64,000 nt of DNA, from contig NZ_CH724131.1 of the NCBI RefSeq assembly GCF_000152725.1, positions 151,009-215,008 on the forward strand, read 5' to 3'. This document shows positions 1-7,939 of this stretch, in pieces. How positions within the stretch are numbered: position 1 is the stretch's first letter; each line of letters starts with the position of its first letter. A model generated the notes under the pieces. It worked only from the letters and a program-made list of their open reading frames with translations. It ran no database searches and was not told the DNA's origin. The stretch is from Pseudooceanicola batsensis HTCC2597. GTDB taxonomy: Bacteria; Pseudomonadota; Alphaproteobacteria; Rhodobacterales; Rhodobacteraceae. A program made the translations under genes and the position numbers.

Positions 1-1944
1 GTCGCCCAGTCACCCGAGGCGGCCAGGGACGCGGCCGAGTTGATCGGCTTCGACTACGAGGAACTTCCCGCTCAGATGGAGCTTGCCCGCGGCGATACCG
101 ACCTGCACGAAGAGGCGCCCGGCAACCTGGCCATCGACTATCTGCTGGGGCGCGAAGACGAGACGAAGGCCGCCTTCGACGCCGCCGCGCATGTCATCCG
201 GCAGGAGGTCGCGGACAACCGTGTCATGGTCGCCTCGCTGGAGCCACGCGGCTGTTATGCCGAATGGAGCGACGACCGGATGCACCTCGCCATGGGCGGG
301 CAGGGGGTCTGGGGACCGAAGAGCGAACTCGCCCGGTTGATGGGCCTCGACGATGAGCAGGTCAAGGTGACCACGCCCGATGTCGGCGGCGGCTTCGGCA
401 TGAAGGCCAAGCTCTATCCCGAATACGTCATGGCCGCCTATGCCGCCAGGTTCCTCGACCGGCCCGTGCGCTGGATGTCCGACAGGTCCGAGGCGATGCT
501 GTCCGACAACGGCGCCCGCGATCTCACCCACGAGGTCGCGCTGGCCTTCGACGCCGACCACAAGCTGATCGGCTATCACGTCAAGACGCGCAGCAACCTG
601 GGCGCCTTCAACTCGAATTTCGGCCAACTCATCCAGACCTTCCTCTTCGGGCGCGTGCTCATGGGGGTCTACGACTGCCAGAACGCGCTGCTCGAGGTCG
701 AAAGCTATTATACCAACACCACCCCGACCGACGCCTATCGCGGCGCGGGCCGCCCCGAGGCGATCTATCTGCTGGAACGCAGCATGGATTACGCCGCGCG
801 CGAAATGGGCGTCGACCCGTGGGAGCTGCGGCGTAAGAACTTCATCGCCCCCGACCAGTTCCCCTACAAGTCGGTGACGGACGAGCTTTACGACGTGGGC
901 GATTTCAACCGCTTGCTGGACCGGGCGGCCGAGGCCTGCGACCGCGACGGTTTTGAAGCCCGCCGAAAGGAGAGCGAGGCCAGGGGCAGGCTGCGCGGGC
1001 TGGGTCTCTGCTATTATATCGAAAGCATCCTGGGCGATCCCTCGGAGGGCGCCAGGGTCGAGTTCATGAAGGACGGCACCGTCAACATCTATGTGGGCAC
1101 GCAGTCGAACGGGCAGGGGCACGAGACCGTGTATGCCACCTTCCTCTCGGACCAGTCGGGTATTCCGATGGACCAGATCCGCGTCATCCAGGGCGACAGC
1201 GACCTGATCGCCCAGGGCGGCGGCACGGGCGGCTCGCGCTCGGTCACGACGCAGTCCAACGCCACCCTCGCGGTCGTGGGGTCGATGGTCGAGAAATTCA
1301 CCGGCTTTCTCGCCGAGAAGATGAAGGTGGACCCCGAGGATGTCAGCTTTGACGACGAGAGTTTCCGGATCAAGGGGTCGAACGCCGCGCCCACGATGAT
1401 CGATGTCGCCGACATGGCGCGCGAAGCTGGGCGCGAGGATCTGCTGCAACACGAGGCACGGGCCAAGCTGCCCGGCCGTTCCTACCCCAACGGCGCACAT
1501 GTGGCCGAAGTCGAGGTCGATCCCGATACCGGCGGGGTCGAGGTGACGGCCTATACGGTGGTCGACGACTTCGGCAACCTCATCAACCCGATGCTCGCCG
1601 CCGGGCAGGTCCACGGGGGCGTCGCGCAGGGCCTGGGCCAGGCGCTGATCGAGAACGTCACCTATGACGAGGACGGCCAGCTGCTGTCGGCAAGCTTCAT
1701 GGACTATGCCATGCCCCGCGCCGCGGACATGCCCTTCGTGGGCTTTTCTACCGAACCGGTGCCGTCGACCGCGAACCCGATGGGGATGAAGGGCTGCGGC
1801 GAGGCCGGCACCGTCGGCTCGATGGCCGCCACCGCCAACGCGGTGATGGATGCGCTCTGGTCCCGCGGGGTCCGGCGTGCGGACATGCCGCTCACGCCGC
1901 ACCGCGTGTGGGAGATGCTGGCAGATGTCCAAAGGGCTGGGTGA
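1..1944 (+). CDS. Xanthine dehydrogenase family molybdopterin-binding subunit (CoxL-like, form II type), 5' truncated
   Basis: The frame is open from base 1, so the N-terminus lies outside the window; about 647 residues are present. The visible part is the large catalytic subunit of a molybdenum hydroxylase of the xanthine dehydrogenase/CO dehydrogenase family, which binds the molybdopterin cytosine dinucleotide cofactor and oxidises a small carbon substrate. Supporting motifs are GGGFGMK (about residue 130), AYRGAGRPE (about residue 245), the glycine-rich QSNGQGHETVYA and GGGTGGSRS stretches, and GCGEAGTVGS near the C-terminus. The AYRGAGR loop is the form II type, not the AYxCSFR loop of true aerobic CO dehydrogenase, so CO is probably not the substrate. 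The medium and small subunits would be expected upstream, outside the window. The 3' end overlaps the next gene by 20 bases. Confidence 0.93.
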   Translation, partial: VAQSPEAARDAAELIGFDYEELPAQMELARGDTDLHEEAPGNLAIDYLLGREDETKAAFDAAAHVIRQEVADNRVMVASLEPRGCYAEWSDDRMHLAMGGQGVWGPKSELARLMGLDDEQVKVTTPDVGGGFGMKAKLYPEYVMAAYAARFLDRPVRWMSDRSEAMLSDNGARDLTHEVALAFDADHKLIGYHVKTRSNLGAFNSNFGQLIQTFLFGRVLMGVYDCQNALLEVESYYTNTTPTDAYRGAGRPEAIYLLERSMDYAAREMGVDPWELRRKNFIAPDQFPYKSVTDELYDVGDFNRLLDRAAEACDRDGFEARRKESEARGRLRGLGLCYYIESILGDPSEGARVEFMKDGTVNIYVGTQSNGQGHETVYATFLSDQSGIPMDQIRVIQGDSDLIAQGGGTGGSRSVTTQSNATLAVVGSMVEKFTGFLAEKMKVDPEDVSFDDESFRIKGSNAAPTMIDVADMAREAGREDLLQHEARAKLPGRSYPNGAHVAEVEVDPDTGGVEVTAYTVVDDFGNLINPMLAAGQVHGGVAQGLGQALIENVTYDEDGQLLSASFMDYAMPRAADMPFVGFSTEPVPSTANPMGMKGCGEAGTVGSMAATANAVMDALWSRGVRRADMPLTPHRVWEMLADVQRAG

Positions 1945-2995
1945 CAGGCTCCTCCGGGCGATCCGGCCGCGCTGGCTGTTCCGCGCGCGGCGGAACGTCC
2001 CGTCCGTCCGTCGCGGTCCCGTCACCCACGTCGTCATTCTCGACGGCACCATGTCGTCGCTGGAGGACGGCGAGGAAAGCAACGCCGGCCTGATCTACCG
2101 CCTTCTGTCGGAACAGAGCGGACCGGAGCTCAGCGTCTATTACGAGGGCGGCATCCAGTGGACCAGCTGGCGCAACACCCACGAGGTGCTGATGGGCCGC
2201 GGGATCAACCGCCAGATCCGCCGCGCCTATGGCTATCTCGCCTCGCGCTACCGCCCCGGCGACCGGATCTTCTTTTTCGGCTATTCCCGGGGCGCCTATG
2301 CCGTCCGGTCCCTGGCGGGGATCCTGGACCGGGTCGGGTTGGTCCGCGCGGAATGCGCGACCGAGAGGAACGTGCAGCTTGCCTACCGTCACTACCAGGC
2401 CGGTGGCCAGAGCCCGGCGGCCCATGCCTTCGCCCGCGATAACTGCCACGAAGACGCGGTGGTCGAGATGATCGGCGCCTTTGATACGGTGAAATCCCTC
2501 GGCCTCCGCCTGCCCATGCTGTGGAAGCTGACCGAACCGCGCCACGCCTTTCACAACCACGCCCTCTCGCACTGCGTCAAATCGGGCTTTCATGCCCTCG
2601 CGCTGGAAGAAACGCGGGCCGTCTACGCTCCGGTCATGTGGAAAAGCGATCCCGACTGGTCCGGCCGGCTGGAACAGGTCTGGTTCGCCGGCACCCATGG
2701 CGATGTCGGCGGCCAGATCGGCGGTTTCGACGAGGCCCGGCCCCTGTCGAACCTGCCTCTGACCTGGATGCTGCTCCAGGCGGAACTGCACGGGATGCCG
2801 CTGCCGCCCCGCTGGCGCGACCGCTTTCCCACGGATCCCGAGGCGCCCTCGGTCGGGACCTGGCAGGGTTGGAGCAAGCTTTTCCTGATCCGGCAGAAAC
2901 GGCCGCTGGGGCAGGACCCTTCGGAGCGCATCCACGAAAGCGCCATCGCGCGCGGGCTGCAATTCCCGCTTTCGGGCGCGGCGCGGGGCGCCTGA
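1925..2995 (+). CDS. DUF2235 domain-containing alpha/beta hydrolase-like protein
   Basis: This 356-residue protein fits the DUF2235 family, which contains T6SS phospholipase effectors (Tle1 type) as well as uncharacterised housekeeping proteins. The family landmarks are present: HVVILDGTMSS near residue 36, the nucleophile motif GYSRGAY (the family consensus is GFSRGA) about residue 120, FDTVKSLG about residue 185, and WFAGTHGDVGG about residue 255, which should supply the His of the catalytic site. I chose the ATG at 1925, inside the end of the CoxL-like gene, because the longer frame upstream only reads CoxL coding DNA out of phase. The 20-base overlap suggests co-transcription with the dehydrogenase. 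No vgrG or PAAR gene is nearby, so an effector role is not supported; an intracellular esterase is equally possible. Confidence 0.82.
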   Translation: MSKGLGDRLLRAIRPRWLFRARRNVPSVRRGPVTHVVILDGTMSSLEDGEESNAGLIYRLLSEQSGPELSVYYEGGIQWTSWRNTHEVLMGRGINRQIRRAYGYLASRYRPGDRIFFFGYSRGAYAVRSLAGILDRVGLVRAECATERNVQLAYRHYQAGGQSPAAHAFARDNCHEDAVVEMIGAFDTVKSLGLRLPMLWKLTEPRHAFHNHALSHCVKSGFHALALEETRAVYAPVMWKSDPDWSGRLEQVWFAGTHGDVGGQIGGFDEARPLSNLPLTWMLLQAELHGMPLPPRWRDRFPTDPEAPSVGTWQGWSKLFLIRQKRPLGQDPSERIHESAIARGLQFPLSGAARGA

Positions 2996-3024
2996 GACGA
3001 CGCCCGCCGGTCAGCGGCCTGCAA

Positions 3025-3891
3025 TCAGGCGACGTTTTCCAGGCGCACCGACGGTGTGACGCCGATGGCATGGCAGACGTCGCGCGTCAGCTCCGGCCGG
3101 TTCAGCGTGTAGAAATGAAACTTGTCCACGCCCTCGGCCATCAGTTCCGTGCACATCTCGGTGCAGAGCGCCGTGGCCAGCAGATCCTGCCGCCCGTCGC
3201 GCGCAGCCTTGTCGAAGGCGTCGTCCAGCCAGGCGGGAACCGAGGTTCCGGTGTTCAGCGCGAAGCGGCGGATGCCCTTCCAGTTCTCGATCGGCATGAT
3301 CCCCGGCACCACCGGCTTGTCGATCCCCGCCTTCGCGCAGGCGTCGCGGAACCGCAGGAAATGCGCCTTGTCGAAGAAGAACTGGGTGATCGCCTCGTCC
3401 GCGCCGGCATCGAACTTGCGCTTGAGATACTCGACATCCGCAGCGTCCGTGGCCGCCTCGGGGTGCTTCTCCGGATAGGCGCCGACGCGGATGGTGAACT
3501 TGCCCGTGCCCGCCAGCGCCTCGATCAACTCGACCGAATTGGCGAAGCCGCCCGGATGGACCGAGAACCGGCCCTCGTCCTTCGGCGGGTCGCCGCGCAG
3601 GGCCACGATCTCCTTCACGCCGGCGTCGGCAAAGCCCTCTGCGATTGCCAGCGTCTCGTCGCGGGTGGCCTTGACGCAGGTCAGATGCGCCGCGACATTG
3701 AGGCCCGAGTGCTTGTGCAGCGTCGCCACCGCATCGCGCGTCAGGTCGCGGGTCGTGCCGCCCGCCCCGTAGGTCACCGAAACGAACCGCGGGTTGAGCG
3801 GCGACAGAACCTGCACCGTGTCCCAGAGACGGAACGAGGCCTCGAGGCTCTGCGGCGGAAAGAATTCGAAAGATACGGCAGGCGCGGTCAT
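3025..3891 (-). CDS. metF: Methylenetetrahydrofolate reductase MetF
   Basis: The 288-residue product is 5,10-methylenetetrahydrofolate reductase, an FAD-dependent cytosolic TIM-barrel enzyme that makes 5-methyl-THF for methionine synthase. The diagnostic start VSFEFFPPQ is at residue 6, followed by VSVTYGAGGTTRD (about residue 40), ALRGDPP (about residue 100) and GADEAITQFFFD (about residue 160). The frame extends upstream to 3966, but the ATG at 3891 is preferred because a GGGG element lies just before it and because MetF homologues begin at this point. It is transcribed divergently from a MetR-like LysR gene, the classical metF/metR arrangement, so methionine- or homocysteine-responsive control is likely. 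Confidence 0.96.
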   Translation of the reverse strand: MTAPAVSFEFFPPQSLEASFRLWDTVQVLSPLNPRFVSVTYGAGGTTRDLTRDAVATLHKHSGLNVAAHLTCVKATRDETLAIAEGFADAGVKEIVALRGDPPKDEGRFSVHPGGFANSVELIEALAGTGKFTIRVGAYPEKHPEAATDAADVEYLKRKFDAGADEAITQFFFDKAHFLRFRDACAKAGIDKPVVPGIMPIENWKGIRRFALNTGTSVPAWLDDAFDKAARDGRQDLLATALCTEMCTELMAEGVDKFHFYTLNRPELTRDVCHAIGVTPSVRLENVA

Positions 3892-3934
3892 GACTGTCCC
3901 CTTGAACTGGCCCCTTGTCGCAAAACTGCGCGTG

Positions 3935-3947
3935 TGAGACAAGCTCA
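3935..3947. promoter_or_regulatory. Candidate MetR box between metF and metR
   Basis: TGAGACAAGCTCA is a perfect inverted repeat with the layout TGAG-N5-CTCA, close to the known MetR operator TGAA-N5-TTCA. It sits in the 73-base divergent region, 44 bases upstream of the metF start and 18 bases upstream of the metR start. A second overlapping half-site, TTCATGAG, covers the metR start codon. Assignment as a MetR operator is inference from position and symmetry. Confidence 0.45.
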
Positions 3948-3964
3948 TAACTTTCACGAAGTTC

Positions 3965-4888
3965 ATGAGCTCAACTCAAGAAATGCATATCGAGTTCCGC
4001 CACCTCCGCACCATCAAGGCGATCCACGACACCGGCGGCCTGCAACGGGCCGCCGACATGCTCCATATCACCCAGTCCGCGCTGTCCCACCAGATCAAGG
4101 GGTTGGAGGACCAGGCCGGGGTCGAGCTCTTCGTGCGCCGCTCCAAGCCGCTCAAGCTCTCGGCCGCCGGGCAACGCATGTTGCGCCTGGCCGAGCGTAT
4201 CCTGCCCGAGATCGACGCACTCGAGGCCGAGTTCGAGGCACTGGAAGAGGGCAGCGCCGGCCGGATGCATATCGCGATGGAATGCCACGCCTGTTACGAC
4301 TGGCTTTTTCCGGTGCTCGAACAGTTCCGCCGCGCCTGGCCCGACGTCGATATCGACATCCGCCCCGGCGCCGCCTTCGATGCGCTCACGGCGCTGCGGC
4401 GCGAGGATGTCGATCTTGTGGTCACGTCGGACCCGGAGGAGGACGAGACCAGCCAGTACGCCCCGCTTTTCGACTATTCGCCGGTCTGCATCGCCGCCGC
4501 GGGGCACCCTTTCGCGGGCAAGCCCTACGTCACGGCCGCGGATTTCGAGGGAGAGACCCTGCTGACCTATCCGGTCGACCGCACCAGGCTGGACATCTAC
4601 AAGCTGCTGCTGCAACCGGCGGGGGTCGAGCCGGCCGCGGTCCGCCAGGTCGAGCTGACGCCGATGATCCTGATGCTCGTCGCCTCGGGGCGCGGCGTGG
4701 CGGTCCTGCCCGACTGGGTGATGGTCAACCAGCGCAACCGGTCGGATTTCGTGACCCGCCCGCTGACCGAAACCGGCATGACCCGCCGCATGTACGCCGC
4801 CTCGCGCCGCGCGGACGCGGGCAAGCCCTACATGGCCCATTTCATCCGCCTGGCCCGGACCGAGGCGGTCAAGCTCCAGCGGGGGTAG
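3965..4888 (+). CDS. metR: LysR-family regulator, MetR type
   Basis: A 307-residue LysR-type regulator. The N-terminal helix-turn-helix reads FRHLRTIKAIHDTGGLQRAA followed by QSALSHQIKGLE, which is the MetR pattern (MetR proteins carry the same QSALSHQ recognition helix and a following LFVR-S-PL segment). The rest is a periplasmic-binding-protein-like effector domain that would sense homocysteine. The gene diverges from metF, its expected target. The start is uncertain: ATG at 3965 gives MSSTQEMHIEF, but the in-frame ATG at 3983 gives MHIEFRHL and aligns better with known MetR N-termini. Neither has a strong ribosome binding site. Confidence 0.9.
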   Translation: MSSTQEMHIEFRHLRTIKAIHDTGGLQRAADMLHITQSALSHQIKGLEDQAGVELFVRRSKPLKLSAAGQRMLRLAERILPEIDALEAEFEALEEGSAGRMHIAMECHACYDWLFPVLEQFRRAWPDVDIDIRPGAAFDALTALRREDVDLVVTSDPEEDETSQYAPLFDYSPVCIAAAGHPFAGKPYVTAADFEGETLLTYPVDRTRLDIYKLLLQPAGVEPAAVRQVELTPMILMLVASGRGVAVLPDWVMVNQRNRSDFVTRPLTETGMTRRMYAASRRADAGKPYMAHFIRLARTEAVKLQRG

Positions 4889-4968
4889 GGCAAACGATCG
4901 TATTGTGCGCCGTAGGGAGCGGGCACGCGCAACCGCCCGTCCCCCGCTCAACCCGACGAATTTTGCGT

Positions 4969-5688
4969 TCAGACCACCGATTTCGACCGGCGACCGACCG
5001 AAAGTGCTCCAAAGACTCCTAGCCCCCCCAGCAACAAACCTGCTGCTGCTGGCAGAGGGACAGCAGGTGTCGAACCGTACGGCGTAGCGGAAAACTCGAT
5101 CGCTCCGTACGTTGCAGTGTCCGTGAGGCTCGTCGTGCCGGACGGATCGTTTACGACGAAGTAAAGCCCCGCAGTGAGACCGAGCGCCATGGCGTTCCAC
5201 TCGGCCACGTTCAACGGATCGGCGTTTGCGATCGTCGCATCGCTGCCCGAATACCCCTGTATATATGTGCTTGAGATGGATGTGTTTCCAAGTGCATAGG
5301 AGTTCGAAGTCCAGACCTGCGCTTGGTCGCTGCCGGTTGGCACGTTGGTAATATCCACCACAAAGTGGCCACCGTCACTGTTCCCGAACGTGACGGTCCG
5401 TGTGCCCACGTTCAGTTGGAATCCTGTGCGTTGATAGTCTGCTCGGAACGTGTCGCCGGCAACCAGAATGCCGGAAGTTGAGGTGCTGGTGGGTGCGGCT
5501 GAATCGTCAAAGCTGAATGAGCCGGTCACGGTTTCCGGCAAGATGAACCCGAGCAGGCCGGACGGGTCGCCCTGAGTGGTGAGTTCACTTGCTTCGAAAT
5601 GGATGGTCACGGGTGCCGCTGCTACCGGCGTCGCCGAGAAAGATGCCATCAATACCGCAGTGGCTAGGCTACCTGTACAATACTTCAT
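4969..5688 (-). CDS. VPLPA-CTERM sorted surface/secreted protein
   Basis: The 239-residue product has a Sec signal peptide (residues 1-24, ending VAAA) and a C-terminal tripartite sorting tail: VPLPAAAG, a hydrophobic helix LLLGGLGVFGALSV and a short basic end GRRSKSVV. This is the VPLPA-CTERM variant of the PEP-CTERM signals, processed by an exosortase. The region between, rich in Ser, Thr, Gly and Asp and probably all beta-strand, resembles nothing I can name. A strong GGGGGGAG ribosome binding site precedes the ATG. No exosortase of the VPLPA-specific type is in the window; the exosortase at 31609 belongs to the VPEID class. The gene converges with metR. Confidence 0.85.
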   Translation of the reverse strand: MKYCTGSLATAVLMASFSATPVAAAPVTIHFEASELTTQGDPSGLLGFILPETVTGSFSFDDSAAPTSTSTSGILVAGDTFRADYQRTGFQLNVGTRTVTFGNSDGGHFVVDITNVPTGSDQAQVWTSNSYALGNTSISSTYIQGYSGSDATIANADPLNVAEWNAMALGLTAGLYFVVNDPSGTTSLTDTATYGAIEFSATPYGSTPAVPLPAAAGLLLGGLGVFGALSVGRRSKSVV

Positions 5689-5820
5689 ATTTCTCCCCCC
5701 TTAGATAAATTTCGCGTAATTTCGCAATACACTGGTACGCTTTTTGGCTGATTCCGACAAGTCTTGCCCTATGGGGGCCGAAGACAGGCGTCACGAAACG
5801 CCTTCGCTCGCTCCTGACAC

Positions 5821-6080
5821 TCCCCCTTTGGCAACCCACGCCCCCCGGTCGATACGCGCGACCTGTCCCAGGGAGCCCCGACATGACGCTCAGCGCCAAT
5901 CTCAACGTCATGAAGAGGGCAGCCCGCAAGGCCGGCCGCTCGCTCGTCAAGGATTTCAGCGAGGTCGAGAACCTTCAGGTGTCGATGAAGGGGGCGGGCG
6001 CTTTCGTCGGCCGGACCGACATCGCCCCCGAGGAGATCATCAAGGCCGAGCTGACGGAGGCCCGCCCGAACCATGGCTGG
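5821..6080 (+). repeat. Partial duplication of the suhB promoter and 5' coding region (copy A)
   Basis: This segment matches 7009-7268, offset by 1188 bases, from the leader (GGCAACCCACGCCCCCCGGT is shared) through the first 66 codons of suhB. By eye the coding part has about 13 mismatches in 198 bases. Weaker similarity continues a little upstream of 5821. Similarity stops abruptly after the shared ATGGCTGG. Confidence 0.9.
5883..6080 (+). pseudogene. Truncated, decaying duplicate of inositol monophosphatase suhB
   Basis: The first 66 codons repeat the start of the intact suhB at 7071, then the frame runs into unrelated sequence and stops only at 6440. The fragment ends before the DPLDGTTNF metal-binding motif, so it cannot encode an active phosphatase. 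Most differences from the intact copy change the amino acid (for example D to A in the GAGDFV segment, R to S, A to P), which fits loss of constraint. Its ribosome binding site is AGGGAG where the intact copy has AAGGAG. It could still be transcribed from the copied promoter. Confidence 0.88.
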
Positions 6081-6441
6081 CGGATGCGCGACACTCGGAC
6101 AACGCGCTTCCATGGCTGCCATGAATCGCTGCTGCTCGGAGGCCGGATCGCCGCGCCGCTGCCGCCGATGCGCGGGGTGGGGCCAAATGAGGCGAGAGGG
6201 GGGGGCTTGTGTAATATACGTTTGCAGCAATCGCATCACGCAGCGAAGGATCGGTTCGAGACCGAAGCGACCAAATCTGCGCAGCGGTCAAAAAGCAGCT
6301 TTGACGAATGCGCTGCACTCGGTCGGGGCGAACTCTTGAATTTTTTCCGACCCACTACCGGTTTTGTGTGCCGATATTTATGTATGTGCAACGAGATGCC
6401 AATTATCCCGGAAAAAAACCAGGAATTAAAGGAGACATGAA
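6081..6441. other. Non-coding stretch after the suhB fragment, AT-richer than its surroundings
   Basis: No convincing gene is visible. The out-of-phase extension of the suhB fragment crosses it but shows no recognisable protein. The second half is noticeably AT-rich for this genome and probably carries the promoter and leader of the small gene at 6442, ending in an AAAGGAG ribosome binding site at about 6428-6434. Confidence 0.5.
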
Positions 6442-6639
6442 TTGACCAAATTACGTCTGGCCGCGCTCGTTGCCCTCTGCCTCGCCGCATTCAGTTGGTT
6501 CGCAGAAACCACCTTTTACGGTGACGTCAACGCGGAAGGAGTCGTGCAGGAGAGCTTCTTCATGCCCCTGACCTTCGTCCTGGCCGCCATCGGTGTTGCA
6601 TTGTTCGTCATCTCGCTGTTCCGTTCACGGCGCGCCTAG
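6442..6639 (+). CDS. Small two-helix membrane protein, DUF3955-like
   Basis: A 65-residue protein with two predicted membrane helices (about residues 5-21 and 42-60) around a loop containing DVNAEGVVQESFFMPL. That loop, a DG-like turn followed by E-FF-P at the start of helix two, is the pattern I recall for the DUF3955 family of small membrane proteins of unknown function. It starts with TTG, chosen because AAAGGAG lies about 8 bases upstream; the nearby ATG at 6437 encodes only two residues. It sits between the two suhB copies, so it may have arrived with the rearrangement. Confidence 0.55.
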   Translation: MTKLRLAALVALCLAAFSWFAETTFYGDVNAEGVVQESFFMPLTFVLAAIGVALFVISLFRSRRA

Positions 6640-7008
6640 AGCCGCGTTATGCTTTCCGGGCGCCGCTCTGATCACGCGGATTGGTGGTTGCCCGGATGAC
6701 GACCGCCTCCCAAATCCGGCAAGCATCCTCGTATTGCCAGCGTTCATTCGTACGACCCGCGCGAACACGCCAGGACTGAACGTCAGAACGGCAAGCGCCG
6801 CCAAAACCCGCAATCGCGGCGTGCTCGGTCTGATCATGGGTTTCATCTCTGTTGCTCATCTCACGAGCAATCGTCTACGCAAACGCGTGGCTCGAAAGAG
6901 ACATTCGTGCAATCGCAGCGAATTCACGCTTTGCCCGCACTAGCCGACGATCGCACGTCGCGCAGCGATTGTCCGCATCCTGCTCATCTGTCCGCTCGCC
7001 CCCGACTC
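6640..7008. other. Intergenic region before the intact suhB copy
   Basis: About 370 bases without a supported gene. Short frames exist on both strands, the best being a 70-residue minus-strand frame at 6647-6859, but it has no recognisable homology and competes with another equally plausible frame. The region may be debris of the event that separated the two suhB copies. Confidence 0.5.
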
Positions 7009-7268
7009 CGCCCCCTTGGCAACCCACGCCCCCCGGTCTATACGCGCGACCTGTCCCAAGGAGCCCCGACATGACGCTCAGCGCCAATCTCAACATCATG
7101 AAAAAGGCAGCCCGCAAGGCCGGCCGCTCGCTCGTCAAGGATTTCCGCGAGGTCGAGAACCTTCAGGTGTCGATGAAGGGGGCGGGCGATTTCGTCAGCC
7201 GGGCCGACGTCGCCGCCGAGGAGATCATCAAGGCCGAACTGATGGAGGCCCGCCCGAGCTATGGCTGG
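7009..7268 (+). repeat. Parent copy of the suhB 5' duplication (copy B)
   Basis: The leader and first 66 codons of intact suhB, matched by 5821-6080 at a constant offset of 1188 bases. This copy continues into a complete gene, so it is taken as the parent. Confidence 0.9.
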
Positions 7269-7859
7269 ATCGGCGAGGAGGGCGGCGCCGAAGAGGGCAA
7301 GGATCCGACCCGCCGCTGGATCGTCGATCCGCTGGACGGGACGACCAACTTTCTGCACGGCCTGCCGCACTGGGCCATTTCCATCGCGCTCGAACACAAG
7401 GGCCAGGTCGTCGCCGGTGTCATCTACGACGCCGCCAAGGACGAGATGTTCTTCGCCGAGAAGGGCGAGGGCGCCTGGATGAACGAAAGCCGCATCCGCG
7501 TCTCGGGCCGCCAGAAGATGATCGAGTCGGTCTTCGCCACGGGGCTGCCCTTCGGCGGCCGCTCGGACCTGCCCGCCACGCTCCAGGACCTGGCCCGGCT
7601 CATGCCCGCCTGTGCCGGTGTGCGGCGCTGGGGCTCGGCCGCGCTCGACCTTGCCTATGTGGCGGCCGGCCGGTACGAAGGCTTCTGGGAACGTCGCCTG
7701 AACGCTTGGGACATCGCCGCAGGGATCATCATCCTGCGCGAGGCCGGCGGCCTGGTCGAGGCGCTGACCCCGGGCGATGACATCCTGTCGAGCGGCGAGA
7801 TCATCGGCGCGAACGAGGTGATCTTCGACCAGTTCGCAGGGATCATCCGCGCCAGCTGA
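7071..7859 (+). CDS. suhB: Inositol monophosphatase family protein (SuhB-like)
   Basis: A complete 262-residue Mg-dependent phosphatase of the inositol monophosphatase family, cytosolic. The metal-binding motif WIVDPLDGTTNF begins at residue 83 (Asp86 and Asp89), the GEEGG glutamate lies about residue 68, and the second motif WDIAAG lies near residue 212. The ATG at 7071 has an AAGGAG ribosome binding site 7 bases upstream; the longer frame from 6852 has no family support. Substrates could be myo-inositol-1-phosphate or related sugar phosphates, and in some bacteria SuhB also joins rRNA antitermination complexes. Its 5' part and leader are duplicated upstream at 5821-6080. Confidence 0.95.
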   Translation: MTLSANLNIMKKAARKAGRSLVKDFREVENLQVSMKGAGDFVSRADVAAEEIIKAELMEARPSYGWIGEEGGAEEGKDPTRRWIVDPLDGTTNFLHGLPHWAISIALEHKGQVVAGVIYDAAKDEMFFAEKGEGAWMNESRIRVSGRQKMIESVFATGLPFGGRSDLPATLQDLARLMPACAGVRRWGSAALDLAYVAAGRYEGFWERRLNAWDIAAGIIILREAGGLVEALTPGDDILSSGEIIGANEVIFDQFAGIIRAS

Positions 7860-7939
7860 GCGACGCACGCGGACACCGGCAACGACGGATCGCGGACCGC
7901 CCCTCTCCCGTCGCCGAGTGCGACGCCCATGCATGGTGC

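Noticed and set aside
1..1944. Aerobic carbon monoxide dehydrogenase large subunit
   Set aside because: The active-site loop is AYRGAGR, not the AYxCSFR signature of CO-oxidising form I enzymes.
1925..2995. T6SS phospholipase effector (Tle1)
   Set aside because: DUF2235 similarity alone is insufficient; no vgrG, PAAR or immunity gene is adjacent.
5883..6440. A 185-residue reading frame as a real protein
   Set aside because: Only the first 66 codons are homologous to suhB; the rest is unrelated sequence, so it is a truncated duplicate.
6647..6859. A 70-residue minus-strand frame between the suhB copies
   Set aside because: No homology recognised, and a second frame over the same bases is equally plausible.
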